From assembly GCA_965229615.1 (NCBI GenBank), contig OZ245890.1, positions 372,001 to 436,000 of the forward strand: a DNA stretch of 64,000 nucleotides, given 5' to 3'. This DNA comes from G965229615 sp965229615. GTDB lineage: Bacteria; Pseudomonadota; Alphaproteobacteria; Rickettsiales; Midichloriaceae. The notes under the pieces are model-generated. The model was not told the origin of the DNA and searched no databases. It saw only the letters and a program-made list of their open reading frames with translations. This document shows, piece after piece, positions 37,110-46,908 of the stretch (within the stretch, counting starts at the first letter, position 1; the number at the start of each line of letters is the position of its first letter). The translations under genes and the position numbers were made by a program.

Positions 37110-39149
37110 TTACTTCTCAGCTGTATCGGAAGTTGATGTTGAATCAGTGTTTGGTTGTATTTTGATTAATAAATCCCCAACCATTACAGATTGCTCATTT
37201 TTCACTATGATTTCACTCACTACACCATCAACTGGTGCTAATAAAATATTTTCCATCTTCATTGCTTCAAGTACTACAACAGGCTGATCCTTGACAATAT
37301 TATCACCAATATTAACTTTAATATCTCTAACCATACCTGGCATGTTTGCTGTAATATCACTTTGCAGCTCCTGTTTTACATGTTTTTGCATATATTTCGT
37401 CAGTTCACCAGCAAGTGGTGTGAGGACACGCGTCATTACACTATGCCCCATGTATGTTATTTTGGTGTGTAGCCCGTGAGTTTCAAGCTGCATGCTATAA
37501 TCACACCCGTTGATATTGCACTGAAAAAGCTTGCTACCTAGAATCCATTTACTTGTTATATACAGTCGTCTGTTTTCAAATGATATCTTATATCCATCAT
37601 TTATTGGACGAACTGTAACAGGATATCTCTTATCATCCAATAGTACCACACAACGTGTGCCTTGGCTCCGTTGGTAACTACGCAATTGTCCATTGATGGT
37701 TACAGCACGTTTCTGCTCAGCTAATGATATAAAAAGTGTTGCACTTAATATAACAGCGCTTGTCTCGTCACTCAATACTGGTCCAGTGAATCCATCTCTA
37801 TACTCTTCTTCTAAGAAATTCGTTGATATGTTGTTTGTGATATATTTTTGTGATGCTAGCACTACCTGTAAGAACGATATATTATGATAAATACCCCTTA
37901 TGACATATTCACCTAGAACTTTTTGCATTTTTTCAATGCATTCAAGTCTAGTATTAGCATGCACGCATACTTTCGATATCATAGCATCATAGAACATACT
38001 AACTTCTCCACCCTCAAAAATCCCACTTTCTATTCTGACATCTTGAGATGGCTTTGGCTGGTTATATGTTGTAATTCTACCAATTGATGGCAGAAAACCA
38101 CATGATGGATCCTCAGCATATACTCTGCATTCTGTTGCCCAGCCATGTAACTTTATATCACTTTGTTTGATTGTAAGTTTTTCACCTCTAGCGATTCTGA
38201 TCATTTGTTCCACTATATCTATACCAGTAATCAGTTCTGTCACTGGATGCTCAACTTGTAGTCTTGTGTTCATCTCCATGAAGAAGAAATTTTTCTTGGT
38301 GTCTGCGATATATTCGACAGTACCAGCAGAAAAGTATTTCACTTTTTTTGCCAAGGCAATAGATTGAGCATACATCTTTTTACGCATTTTCTCATCTATA
38401 AAAGCACTTGGTGCTTCTTCTATAACCTTTTGGTGATGTCTTTGTATTGAGCATTCCCTTTCACCCAAACATATGTAATTACCATATTTATCTCCTAGTA
38501 ATTGTATTTCTATATGCCTTGGTGTTTCTATATACTTCTCTATGAATGTTCTTGCATCAGCAAAGTTATTCTTTGCTTCATTTCTAGTTGAGCTATACGC
38601 CTGCTGCATCTCCTGCTCATTACGTACAATTCTTATGCCTTTACCTCCCCCACCTGCTGCAGCTTTCAACATGATGGGATAGCCTATTTTACTCGCTATT
38701 TTTAAAGCTTCCTTTTCTGTTTTAATAGCTCCAATATATCCTGGCACAACATTTACTCCAGCATCTTTTGCTATTTTTTTCGCTTGAATTTTATCACCCA
38801 TCTTATCGATGGCATTGGGTGTGGGACCAATAAATATGATACCATTTTTAATTAATAGCTCAGCAAATTTATAATTTTCTGATAGGAAGCCATAGCCTGG
38901 ATGCACTGCATCAGCACCAGATATTTTGACAGCATCCAGAATATTTTTAGGATTTAAATAGCTTAAGTGTGCTGGTGATGGTCCTATGTGCACCACTTCA
39001 TCTGCCATTTTTACGTGAAGTGAATTTATATCTGCATCCGAGTATACAGCAACAGTTTGTATACCCATCTTTTTTGCAGTGCGCATCACACGACATGCTA
39101 TTTCACCCCTATTTGCTATGAGTATTTTGTGTATCTTTTGTATTTCCAT
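37110..39149 (-). CDS. pccA: Propionyl-CoA carboxylase alpha subunit (biotin-containing)
   Basis: PccA is the biotin carboxylase plus biotin carrier of propionyl-CoA carboxylase, which makes methylmalonyl-CoA. From ATG 39149 the protein has 679 residues: biotin carboxylase from KILIANRGEIACRVM, ATP-grasp loop AAAGGGGKGIRIV, FMEMNTRLQVEHPVTE, a middle BT domain, and a biotinyl domain with EAMKMENILL where the lysine (about K631) is biotinylated. Ends with a Thr/Ser tail. ruvB lies just upstream on the same strand (25-base gap). pccB and the mutase are not in the window. Confidence 0.94.
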   Translation of the reverse strand: MEIQKIHKILIANRGEIACRVMRTAKKMGIQTVAVYSDADINSLHVKMADEVVHIGPSPAHLSYLNPKNILDAVKISGADAVHPGYGFLSENYKFAELLIKNGIIFIGPTPNAIDKMGDKIQAKKIAKDAGVNVVPGYIGAIKTEKEALKIASKIGYPIMLKAAAGGGGKGIRIVRNEQEMQQAYSSTRNEAKNNFADARTFIEKYIETPRHIEIQLLGDKYGNYICLGERECSIQRHHQKVIEEAPSAFIDEKMRKKMYAQSIALAKKVKYFSAGTVEYIADTKKNFFFMEMNTRLQVEHPVTELITGIDIVEQMIRIARGEKLTIKQSDIKLHGWATECRVYAEDPSCGFLPSIGRITTYNQPKPSQDVRIESGIFEGGEVSMFYDAMISKVCVHANTRLECIEKMQKVLGEYVIRGIYHNISFLQVVLASQKYITNNISTNFLEEEYRDGFTGPVLSDETSAVILSATLFISLAEQKRAVTINGQLRSYQRSQGTRCVVLLDDKRYPVTVRPINDGYKISFENRRLYITSKWILGSKLFQCNINGCDYSMQLETHGLHTKITYMGHSVMTRVLTPLAGELTKYMQKHVKQELQSDITANMPGMVRDIKVNIGDNIVKDQPVVVLEAMKMENILLAPVDGVVSEIIVKNEQSVMVGDLLIKIQPNTDSTSTSDTAEK

Positions 39150-39174
39150 TATAATTATATTATTAAACAAACAA

Positions 39175-40167
39175 TTATAAGTTGATGTGTTCCAAACAAC
39201 TTTTTGTTAGTACACGACCCTTTGCAGTTCTACTAACAAAACCCATTTGCATTAAGTATGGCTCTATTGTCTCTTCTATAGTTGTTTGATCTTCTGATAT
39301 TCCTGCAACTATTGTTTCTATTCCAACCGGACCACCATTATACGCATTTGCAATATGACGTAAATATTTGTAATCCAACTCATCCAATCCCATTGTATCA
39401 ACGTTTAACTTCAGCAAAGCATTGTTTGCTACTACAGCGGTAATTTTGCCATGAGAAAGAACGTCAGCAAAATCTCTCACACGTCGTAATAATCTCAATG
39501 CAACTCTTGGAGTACCACGTGATCTTACCGCTATTGTATATGCAGCATCATGATCTATTTCTGTACCGATCTTATGAGCATAATTTAATACAATGTCTTG
39601 CAACTGCTTTGCAGTGTAAAAATCTAATTTTATTGGAATACCAAATCTGTCCTTTAAGGGGTTTGAAATCAAACCCAGACGTGTTGTTGCACCAACCAAT
39701 GTGAACGATGATAAATTCATCTTGATCGTTCTAGCTGATGGTCCATCACCAATAATGAGATCAAGTGTAAAGTCCTCCATAGCTGAATAAAGACACTCCT
39801 CTACAGCAATATTAAGCCTATGAATTTCATCTATAAACAGTATATCACCCATCTGTAAATTTGTTAATATTGCTGCTAAATCACCAGCTTTAGCAAGTAC
39901 TGGACCAGATGTTGTGCTAATATTCACTGACATTTCATTTGCTATGATATGTGCAAGTGTTGTTTTTCCAAGTCCAGGAGGGCCATATAATAGAACATGG
40001 TCTAGTGTTTCACCTCTATTTTTTGTAGCATTCAAAAAAATACTCAAGTTCTCCTTTATTGATTCATGTCCTATGAACCCATTAAGGGTTTTTGGTCTCA
40101 TTGTTTGATATTCAGCCGTGACATCATCTAATATATTGTTACTTGGTATTATTCTGCTTTCTGCCAT
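39175..40167 (-). CDS. ruvB: Holliday junction branch migration helicase RuvB
   Basis: RuvB is the AAA+ motor that works with RuvA. The 330-residue protein has Walker A YGPPGLGKTTLA (from residue 61), Walker B ILFIDEIHRLN, sensor 1 GATTRLGLI and the arginine-finger region DRFGIP, with a C-terminal winged helix GPVGIETIVAGI. Length matches the family. It is separated from ruvA by about 38 kb in this window, so the usual ruvAB operon is broken. pccA follows on the same strand. Confidence 0.96.
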   Translation of the reverse strand: MAESRIIPSNNILDDVTAEYQTMRPKTLNGFIGHESIKENLSIFLNATKNRGETLDHVLLYGPPGLGKTTLAHIIANEMSVNISTTSGPVLAKAGDLAAILTNLQMGDILFIDEIHRLNIAVEECLYSAMEDFTLDLIIGDGPSARTIKMNLSSFTLVGATTRLGLISNPLKDRFGIPIKLDFYTAKQLQDIVLNYAHKIGTEIDHDAAYTIAVRSRGTPRVALRLLRRVRDFADVLSHGKITAVVANNALLKLNVDTMGLDELDYKYLRHIANAYNGGPVGIETIVAGISEDQTTIEETIEPYLMQMGFVSRTAKGRVLTKSCLEHINL

Positions 40168-40472
40168 ATTGTTTTGTTGTAACTATAGCCATAACATTAG
40201 TTGCATTTCATACTACTGAATACATAGCAACATAATAACTAGCTGTATAATCTATATGAAGTGTGTAAAAATATACACAGTAGAATATAAATGTTTACTA
40301 GAATGAAAGGTATTTTACAACAGTAATAGGAATTGGTATAATTGTAACCGTGGAATGTTTTTTATGCTGCAGTAATGTGGGATATAAAATATAGCTTGCA
40401 ATGTACGAATGTAATTAGTACAAATAATAAACGTTCGCTCAATATATAAGGTAAACATTAGTGATTGAAAAT
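40168..40472. other. Intergenic region between ruvB and pal, no gene seen
   Basis: About 305 bases between divergent genes. The sequence is AT-rich with no convincing reading frame or hairpin. It must carry both promoters, but none is clear by eye. Confidence 0.3.
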
Positions 40473-40976
40473 ATGGAAATAAAAAAATTACTTGTTGCAG
40501 TCCCAATGCTATTTGCATTAACTGCTTGTTCATGTGGTAATAAAATATCAACTGATCATGCTGCAGATCTCGATGATGCTGTATCGCCGGTCAGCACAGA
40601 AGTTGTTGAATCAGTCGAAAGTGGTGGCATATTCAATAAAAACAAGGTTGCAGATAGAGTGTTTTTTGCAACGAACAAATCAAATTTGAATCATGAGTCA
40701 GTGGAAACTCTCAAACAGCAAGCAGAACTGTTAAAGCAGTATCCTAATGTCAATGTTGTAGTAGAGGGACATTGTGATGAAAGGGGTACAAGGGAATATA
40801 ATCTAGCATTAGGTGAACGTCGTGCAAATTCTACTAAAAAGTTCCTCTGTGGACATATGGATAATTGCGACAGAGTGAGCACTGTAAGTTATGGTAAGGA
40901 AAGGCCAGAAGCACTAGGCCATGATCACGAAGCATGGGCACAAAACCGTCGTGCTGTGACAACAGTATCTGAATAA
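40473..40976 (+). CDS. pal: Peptidoglycan-associated lipoprotein Pal
   Basis: Pal anchors the outer membrane to peptidoglycan as part of Tol-Pal. From ATG 40473 the protein has 167 residues: signal peptide EIKKLLVAVPMLFALTAC with lipobox LTAC, a short linker, and the OmpA-like domain with FFATNKSNL, VVVEGHCDERGTREYN, ALGERRANSTKKFL and YGKERPEALGH, which line the peptidoglycan-binding groove. A GTG 12 bases earlier is also in frame. A hairpin follows the stop. Presence with lipid A synthesis implies a conventional Gram-negative outer membrane. Confidence 0.95.
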   Translation: MEIKKLLVAVPMLFALTACSCGNKISTDHAADLDDAVSPVSTEVVESVESGGIFNKNKVADRVFFATNKSNLNHESVETLKQQAELLKQYPNVNVVVEGHCDERGTREYNLALGERRANSTKKFLCGHMDNCDRVSTVSYGKERPEALGHDHEAWAQNRRAVTTVSE

Positions 40977-40984
40977 AATATCCT

Positions 40985-41006
40985 TGCTGTGCATTCAAGC
41001 ACAGCA
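40985..41006 (+). terminator. Hairpin after pal
   Basis: TGCTGTGC-ATTCAA-GCACAGCA is a perfect 8-bp stem 9 bases after the pal stop. Only TCTTA follows, so termination may be weak and it may act as a 3'-end stabiliser between pal and yraN. Confidence 0.5.
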
Positions 41007-41024
41007 TCTTATCACCAATGAGAT

Positions 41025-41375
41025 ATGACCGGCAGGTATCGCTATGGAGTTTTAGCTGAACGAATCGCAGCAGAATACATGGAGAGCAAGGGATTTAAGC
41101 TGCTATTTAATAGGTATAAAACTCGATATGGTGAATTAGACCTCATTGTTAATAATGCGAATAATATAGTCTTTGTTGAAGTTAAGGCTAGAAAGAAATT
41201 TTACAGTAGCGATTTGTCTGCTGTAATAACAACAAGACAAAAGGTGCGGAACTATAATGCTGCAGAATTTTTTCTATCCGAGTATGTGTGTTATCAACTA
41301 CTTGAGTGCAGATTTGATTTGGTAGTAGTAAATGATGAAACTATTTTTAAGCATATTGAGAATATATATGCTTAG
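41025..41375 (+). CDS. YraN family protein (UPF0102)
   Basis: YraN proteins have a restriction-endonuclease-like fold and unproven function. The 116-residue protein shows the family core: AERIAAEYMESKGFKLL, then RYGELDLIVNNANNIVFVEVKARK with acidic and lysine residues in the D...EVK arrangement of this nuclease fold. Length is typical. It follows pal after a hairpin and precedes a convergent hypothetical gene. Confidence 0.92.
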   Translation: MTGRYRYGVLAERIAAEYMESKGFKLLFNRYKTRYGELDLIVNNANNIVFVEVKARKKFYSSDLSAVITTRQKVRNYNAAEFFLSEYVCYQLLECRFDLVVVNDETIFKHIENIYA

Positions 41376-41396
41376 CATCAACATAACATCCATAAT

Positions 41397-41987
41397 CTAA
41401 CACATCATACCATATGCAGTACTACAATACTTTGCACCTGTGTTCTCCTTGTTATGATCTTTAATTTTTTTCACCTCTTCTTTCCATAGGGATATCATTG
41501 TTTTAGTAAAATCATCCATATCTTTGTTTTCGTTATATTTTTGTATGAAAATCTCTGCAAACGTATCATCAATCAAGTTTGCAACTTCCATACCAACGTT
41601 TTTTCTAAATGTGGACCAACATTCTTGTGCATTATTTGTCGAACTGATGACATCTTTAAGAATTAATATGCTCTTACATAACGGTATGCTGGTGTGCAGG
41701 TTCTGCATCACTTGTATAGCTCGAAGCATTCTCTTCGCCTCACATTTTAAAAAACAAGTCATTTTTACAATGATATTGCTTATATTATCTGAGTTCTTAT
41801 TGCGTATATCGTATTCTTGTTTGAAGTTTATCTCAAACTCTTTACTATGGATTAATAACTTCATTACCTCACTATGTGCTGTCATTACAAATCTATCGTA
41901 ACACTCTTGTGCACTGCTTGTATTGCATATTGCATCACGAAGAGCTTTTATAAGCTTGTATGTCGCAGTGTTATATTTTTTACGCAT
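41397..41987 (-). CDS. Hypothetical protein with two tandem copies of a helical domain
   Basis: No family is recognised. The 196-residue protein contains an internal duplication: NTSSAQECYDRF (residues 22-33) with later SEVMKLL and FKQEYDI aligns to STNNAQECWSTF (116-127) with later MEVANLI and FIQKYNE, 94 residues apart. Each copy is about 65 residues and appears helical, with an invariant AQEC motif. There is no signal peptide or membrane segment. It converges on yraN and is divergent from flgH. Confidence 0.65.
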   Translation of the reverse strand: MRKKYNTATYKLIKALRDAICNTSSAQECYDRFVMTAHSEVMKLLIHSKEFEINFKQEYDIRNKNSDNISNIIVKMTCFLKCEAKRMLRAIQVMQNLHTSIPLCKSILILKDVISSTNNAQECWSTFRKNVGMEVANLIDDTFAEIFIQKYNENKDMDDFTKTMISLWKEEVKKIKDHNKENTGAKYCSTAYGMMC

Positions 41988-42165
41988 ATGAAGTAAGTCC
42001 AGTTTTTGTTATTAGATCGAGAACACCATTGCGGTGACATTAATATTTATAAGTTCATTAATATTGTACATCCTTCTCATCACACACTTGATTCTCTAAA
42101 GGATAGAGAGTAGATTCTATTGTTTATAAATATAATGTACATTATACAAGCTTATAGTTAAATAG

Positions 42166-42975
42166 ATGCACCAGAAATTTTTTCTTAAATCAATTGTATT
42201 GTGTTGTATTATAACCCTCACAGGCTGCGATATAATATCCGACCGCTTAGATGAAGTTGGTAGAGTGCCACAGTTAAGTGGCATGAATTTCTATGAGGAA
42301 CAATTTCATCCAATACATGAGAGGATTGAGGTGGAATCCAGACTTGATGATCTTGGATATGAAAATGGTTACTCTTATCATGAGAATCGTGGTGCACATA
42401 AAACTATATCTTCTGATCATAGTAACCCAAACAGCATATGGAGAAGTGGCTCTAGATCGTTTTTTAAATCAAGGAGTGTTGGTGACGTTTTATCTGTGAT
42501 AGTTGAGATACAGGATAAAGCTAAGCTTGACAATAAAACACAAAAATCCCGTAACAGTGGGAACGGTATAAAAGCACCATCAATTCTTGGGCTTGAAAAC
42601 GTAGTTGATAAGGTCTTACCTGGTACTTCGCCTGCAAGTAATATGCTGAATCTGAACTCCACAGCATCAGCATCAGGTAATGGTAAAATAGATCGTAAAG
42701 AAACAGTTCAAACAACAATAGCAGCAACGGTTGTGAAGATATTACCAAGTGGCAATCTTATAATAAAGGGTTCGCAAGAGGTGCGTGTGAATTTTGATGT
42801 GAGGGAAATCACAGTGAGTGGTATAGTACGTCCTGAAGATATATCTAGCAACAATACAGTAAGACTTGAACAAATTGCTGAAGCTAGAGTTTCATATGGT
42901 GGTCGTGGACACATATTTGAATATCAACAAGCCCCATATGGGAAACAGGTTCTTGATATAGTATCACCCCTCTAG
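42166..42975 (+). CDS. flgH: Flagellar L-ring protein FlgH
   Basis: FlgH is the outer-membrane lipoprotein ring around the flagellar rod. The 269-residue protein has a lipobox ending at C21 (LTGC), NSIWRSGSRSFFKSRSVGD (the family NSLW..GSR..F.D segment), ITVSGIVRPEDISSNNTV and IAEARVSYGGRGHIFEYQQ. It is a little longer than usual because of a longer segment after the lipobox. It is a single gene here, with lysC following 23 bases after. flgI is not in the window. Confidence 0.94.
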   Translation: MHQKFFLKSIVLCCIITLTGCDIISDRLDEVGRVPQLSGMNFYEEQFHPIHERIEVESRLDDLGYENGYSYHENRGAHKTISSDHSNPNSIWRSGSRSFFKSRSVGDVLSVIVEIQDKAKLDNKTQKSRNSGNGIKAPSILGLENVVDKVLPGTSPASNMLNLNSTASASGNGKIDRKETVQTTIAATVVKILPSGNLIIKGSQEVRVNFDVREITVSGIVRPEDISSNNTVRLEQIAEARVSYGGRGHIFEYQQAPYGKQVLDIVSPL

Positions 42976-42998
42976 ATTGCTAGACTAGTAGCCGTTAT

Positions 42999-44246
42999 AT
43001 GAGAAACATAGTTGTAAAAAAGTTTGGTGGTACTTCCGTCAGTAACCCTCAAAGGATCAAGCATGTAGCAAATCTTATAGCTAGAACATTCAATAGCGAT
43101 ATTGCATGTGTAGTTATAGTTTCAGCCATGGCAGGTGTTACAGATGATCTTGTATGTTATGCAAATGAGATATCTGCCATTTCAACACAGCATGAACTGA
43201 GGGAATATGATACAATCATAGCATCAGGGGAACAAATTACTACTGGATTATTATCGTTAGCACTCATATCCTTTGGTATCAAAGCAAAATCGTATCTTGG
43301 TTGGCAGCTCCCAATCGCAACAAATGATGATCATTCCAAAGCTAAAATACTTCAAGTTGAAACTAGAAAAATATTGCAAGATATAGATAATAATATAATA
43401 CCAATTGTTGCTGGTTTTCAAGGTATATGCAATGATAGAATTACAACGTTAGGACGAGGTGGTTCTGACACAACAGCTGTTGCAGTTGCTGCTGCACTCA
43501 ATGCAATACGCTGCGATATACATACAGATGTTGATGGGATATTCACAACTGATCCAAGAATTGTACCAAAGGCAAGAAAAATTGAAAATATTAGATATGA
43601 TGAGATGCTTGAAATGGCTAGTGCTGGAGCAAAGGTTATACACCCCAGAGCTATAGAGATAGCAATGCATTACAACATACCAATTAGGGTACTGAACACA
43701 TTCTCTAACAATATGGGTACCATTATTACACAAAAGCCCCACAGTATGGAAAGGATAAACATTACAGGTATAGTGAATAAAAATAATTTAGTTGTGATCA
43801 CTATTAAGAAAGTTTCAATTGATAATATTAACCATATCATTGATGAGCTACTAAAAGTTGGAGTAATAATGGAATCTGTTGCACAAGAAAGTTTGTCATG
43901 CGCTGAAACAAATGTATTTTACAATTATACCATAACTGTATCAGTGGAATATGAAGATAGAATTATAAAGATATTAGAAAAAATGCCTATGGAAGTTCGA
44001 GATAACAACGGTATCAATATTGATGTGCTTCAGATAAAAAGAAATCTTAGCAGAATTACAGTGATTGGCATTGGTATCAAAAACGATTGCTCTGTCGTCA
44101 ACGCAATTTTACATACACTGCAAGAAGTTGGCACATTCGCCAATGTGTTATCAACACTTGAAACACAAATTTCATTTCTAGTTGACCAAGTATGGACAGA
44201 CCATATAATGCGAAATTTGCACACCAAATTTGGGCTTGATGTATAA
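42999..44246 (+). CDS. lysC: Aspartate kinase
   Basis: LysC phosphorylates aspartate, the first step towards diaminopimelate, lysine, threonine and methionine. The 415-residue protein opens VVKKFGGTSVSNPQRIKHV, has TTLGRGGSDTTAVAVAAAL and VDGIFTTDPRIVPKA in the kinase domain, and two ACT regulatory domains from about residue 260. Length fits monofunctional LysC. Presence suggests that diaminopimelate for peptidoglycan is still made. It converges with the CDF gene with no gap between the two stop codons. Confidence 0.95.
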   Translation: MRNIVVKKFGGTSVSNPQRIKHVANLIARTFNSDIACVVIVSAMAGVTDDLVCYANEISAISTQHELREYDTIIASGEQITTGLLSLALISFGIKAKSYLGWQLPIATNDDHSKAKILQVETRKILQDIDNNIIPIVAGFQGICNDRITTLGRGGSDTTAVAVAAALNAIRCDIHTDVDGIFTTDPRIVPKARKIENIRYDEMLEMASAGAKVIHPRAIEIAMHYNIPIRVLNTFSNNMGTIITQKPHSMERINITGIVNKNNLVVITIKKVSIDNINHIIDELLKVGVIMESVAQESLSCAETNVFYNYTITVSVEYEDRIIKILEKMPMEVRDNNGINIDVLQIKRNLSRITVIGIGIKNDCSVVNAILHTLQEVGTFANVLSTLETQISFLVDQVWTDHIMRNLHTKFGLDV

Positions 44247-45140
44247 TCACTTGATATGATGATGATTATAATCACACTGCATATGATATGTTGAATCGTA
44301 TTTTTCCACTGCTATTGTTGAATGAGCAATACTAAAATCATCCAGTAGAATCTTTTTGGCATCTGAAATTGCACTAAATGGATCAGTATTATGATGTAAA
44401 ATCAGGTGTAAAGTTAGAAGTGTATAGCTATCTGTTAGAAGCCATAAATGTATGTGCTGTACATCAATTACACCATCGACCTGCATAAGAGATTTTTTTA
44501 CATCATGTGGTGCTAACATAGCCGGTGTGCCTTCCATCAGTATATGCATTGAATCCCTTATGAGTCTATATGCTGAGTTTAGTATGAGACAACTAATAAT
44601 AACCGATAGGATTGGATCTACCATATAAAAATTTGTCATTTTAATAATGAGTGCACCAACTGCCGCAGCAATAAAACCTAACAAATCTCCAAGGATATGT
44701 AAAATCGCTCCTCTTATATTTAAGTTTTTATCATCTGAAGAATGCAGCATAATCAATGTTATACTGTTTACAACTACCCCAACACATGCAGCTATCAACA
44801 TGACATCTGACTTGATTTCAGGTGGCTCCATAAATCTAAAAATTGCCATAATTATTACAACTATGGATATACCGATTAAAGAAATGCCATTCACAAAAGA
44901 TGCTATGATCTGCATCCTACCATAGCCATATGATTTCTGATTATCTGCTGGCTTGTTACTATACTTATGAGCTATTAGTGATAGCAGCAATGCAAGAAAG
45001 TCACTCAGCATGTGTCCAGCATCAGCCAGTAGTGCGAGTGAATTGGCGATAACGCCACAAATAACTTCAGTGATAAGAAACACTCCTATGATGCAAACAG
45101 ATATTCGTAGAATCTTCTCATTACAAAGTTTTTTTTTCAT
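44247..45140 (-). CDS. Cation diffusion facilitator family transporter
   Basis: CDF proteins export zinc, cadmium or related divalent metals in exchange for protons. The 297-residue protein has six membrane helices, the metal-site motif LADAGHMLSDFLALLL (D40, H43, D47) in helix 2 and LHILGDLLGF with a second H-x3-D in helix 5, then VDPILSVIIS. A cytoplasmic C-terminal domain follows, ending in a histidine-rich tail (HMQCDYNHHH). This is the ZitB/CzcD group. Metal specificity is likely zinc, by family. Confidence 0.92.
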   Translation of the reverse strand: MKKKLCNEKILRISVCIIGVFLITEVICGVIANSLALLADAGHMLSDFLALLLSLIAHKYSNKPADNQKSYGYGRMQIIASFVNGISLIGISIVVIIMAIFRFMEPPEIKSDVMLIAACVGVVVNSITLIMLHSSDDKNLNIRGAILHILGDLLGFIAAAVGALIIKMTNFYMVDPILSVIISCLILNSAYRLIRDSMHILMEGTPAMLAPHDVKKSLMQVDGVIDVQHIHLWLLTDSYTLLTLHLILHHNTDPFSAISDAKKILLDDFSIAHSTIAVEKYDSTYHMQCDYNHHHIK

Positions 45141-45491
45141 TACTTAACGTGATGTTGTCCTATGGTTGTATTGATAATGCAATTATATATACTTTCCAGA
45201 TACATGTAAAATACTTTATATAATCTCCACTCGCTTACATATTTATAATAAATTTAATTACTGTGGCTAATAGAGCACTTTGTCAATACAAAAAAACTTT
45301 TCAAGTATGCTTTATAATCTTGGGTTGTATAAATACAACTTATCGTTTAATATTAGTTATAGGGAGATAAACCAAGTGAAGAGGGATAGTGTATTTGTTT
45401 TTGAGATCTATATGATATATTGCAATGTACAGCTTATCGTTGTCGAATTTACTTCATCGATAGTGATATAACAATAACCATACATGCCATT
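45141..45491. other. Intergenic region between CDF gene and fumC
   Basis: 351 bases with no credible gene between divergent units. An open frame reaching back to 45420 is only an upstream extension of fumC. AT-rich, no hairpin stands out. Confidence 0.3.
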
Positions 45492-46868
45492 ATGTATAGA
45501 ATAGAAAGCGATACACTAGGTGAAATACAAGTACCATCAAATAAATACTGGGGAGCACAAACTCAAAGATCTATAAAAAACTTTCATATAGGTATTGAAC
45601 ACATTCCAATAGAAGTTATTAATGCGCTTGTCTTAATCAAAAAAGCTGCTGCAATAGTAAACAACAAATTAGAACTATTGCCAGAAAAGATTAAAAAAGC
45701 AATAGTGCAGGCTGCAGATGAGATAGTTGCAGGTAAATTTGCTGATAACTTCCCTCTCGTTGTATGGCAAACAGGTTCTGGCACTCAATCAAACATGAAT
45801 GTCAATGAAGTCATATCAAACAGAGCCATAGAACTATTAGGCGGAAAAGTTGGTAGTAAGGATCCTGTACATCCAAATGATCATGTAAACATGGGACAAT
45901 CATCAAATGATACATTCCCAACAGCAATGCACATAGCAACCATTGGTGCAATCAAATCAAAGCTATTACCTGCTCTAGATAAAATACATACAGAATTTTT
46001 GACAAAGCAAAATGAGTTTGTGAACATAGTAAAAATAGGACGTACACATTTACAAGATGCTGTACCGATTACACTCGGGCAAGAATTTTCAGTTTATGTT
46101 ACTCAGATAGAGTACAATATCGATAGACTCAAGGAAAGCCTCAATAGAATTAGTTATATTCCACAAGGAGGTAGTGCTGTGGGCACAGGAATAAATGTCC
46201 CAAAAGATTTTTCTAGGTTAGTAGCCTTAGAACTAAGTGAATATGTTGGACATCCTATTATGCCAGCAGAAAACAAGTTTGAAGGCATAGCTGCACATGA
46301 TGTACTTGTGGAAATAAGTGGTACACTTAATGTATTGACTGTTAGTATGATGAAGATAGCAAACGACATTAGGTTACTTGCATCTGGACCACGCTGTGGA
46401 TTTGGTGAACTAGTATTGCCTGCAAATGAACCTGGGTCATCCATAATGCCTGCAAAAGTGAATCCAACACAGTGTGAAGCTTTGACAATGGTGTGTACTC
46501 AGGTTATGGGTAATCATACAACGATCACAATTGCAGGATCAAATGGGCAGTTGCAATTAAACGCATTCAAACCTGTGATGATATATAATCTAATGCAGTC
46601 AATAAATTTATTATCTGCCTCCATCAAAAGTTTCACAGAAAACTGTCTTATAGGTATCAAGGCAAACACTAGTAGAATTGATGAACTATTAAACAAATCG
46701 TTAATGTTGGCAACAGCATTAACACCACATGTTGGGTATGATTCTGCTGCTAAAATCGCTAAGTATGCTCATGAAAATAATATTACACTTAGAGAAGCTG
46801 TGCTTGCTACAAACATTATCAAATTAGAAGATTTTGATGCTTGGACAGTGCCAGAAAAAATGGTATAA
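45492..46868 (+). CDS. fumC: Class II fumarate hydratase
   Basis: FumC interconverts fumarate and malate in the TCA cycle without an iron-sulfur cluster. From ATG 45492 it has 458 residues, near the usual 463. It starts YRIESDTLGEIQVPSNKYWG and has the superfamily signature GSSIMPAKVNPTQCE, plus TGSGTQSNMNVNEVI and HPNDHVNMGQSSNDTFPTA, which form the substrate site. The frame is open for 24 codons upstream but those are not family-like. It stands alone. Confidence 0.95.
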   Translation: MYRIESDTLGEIQVPSNKYWGAQTQRSIKNFHIGIEHIPIEVINALVLIKKAAAIVNNKLELLPEKIKKAIVQAADEIVAGKFADNFPLVVWQTGSGTQSNMNVNEVISNRAIELLGGKVGSKDPVHPNDHVNMGQSSNDTFPTAMHIATIGAIKSKLLPALDKIHTEFLTKQNEFVNIVKIGRTHLQDAVPITLGQEFSVYVTQIEYNIDRLKESLNRISYIPQGGSAVGTGINVPKDFSRLVALELSEYVGHPIMPAENKFEGIAAHDVLVEISGTLNVLTVSMMKIANDIRLLASGPRCGFGELVLPANEPGSSIMPAKVNPTQCEALTMVCTQVMGNHTTITIAGSNGQLQLNAFKPVMIYNLMQSINLLSASIKSFTENCLIGIKANTSRIDELLNKSLMLATALTPHVGYDSAAKIAKYAHENNITLREAVLATNIIKLEDFDAWTVPEKMV

Positions 46869-46908
46869 GCCAAATGTAATATGTTATAACAAATTGTAAT
46901 AGAATTAT

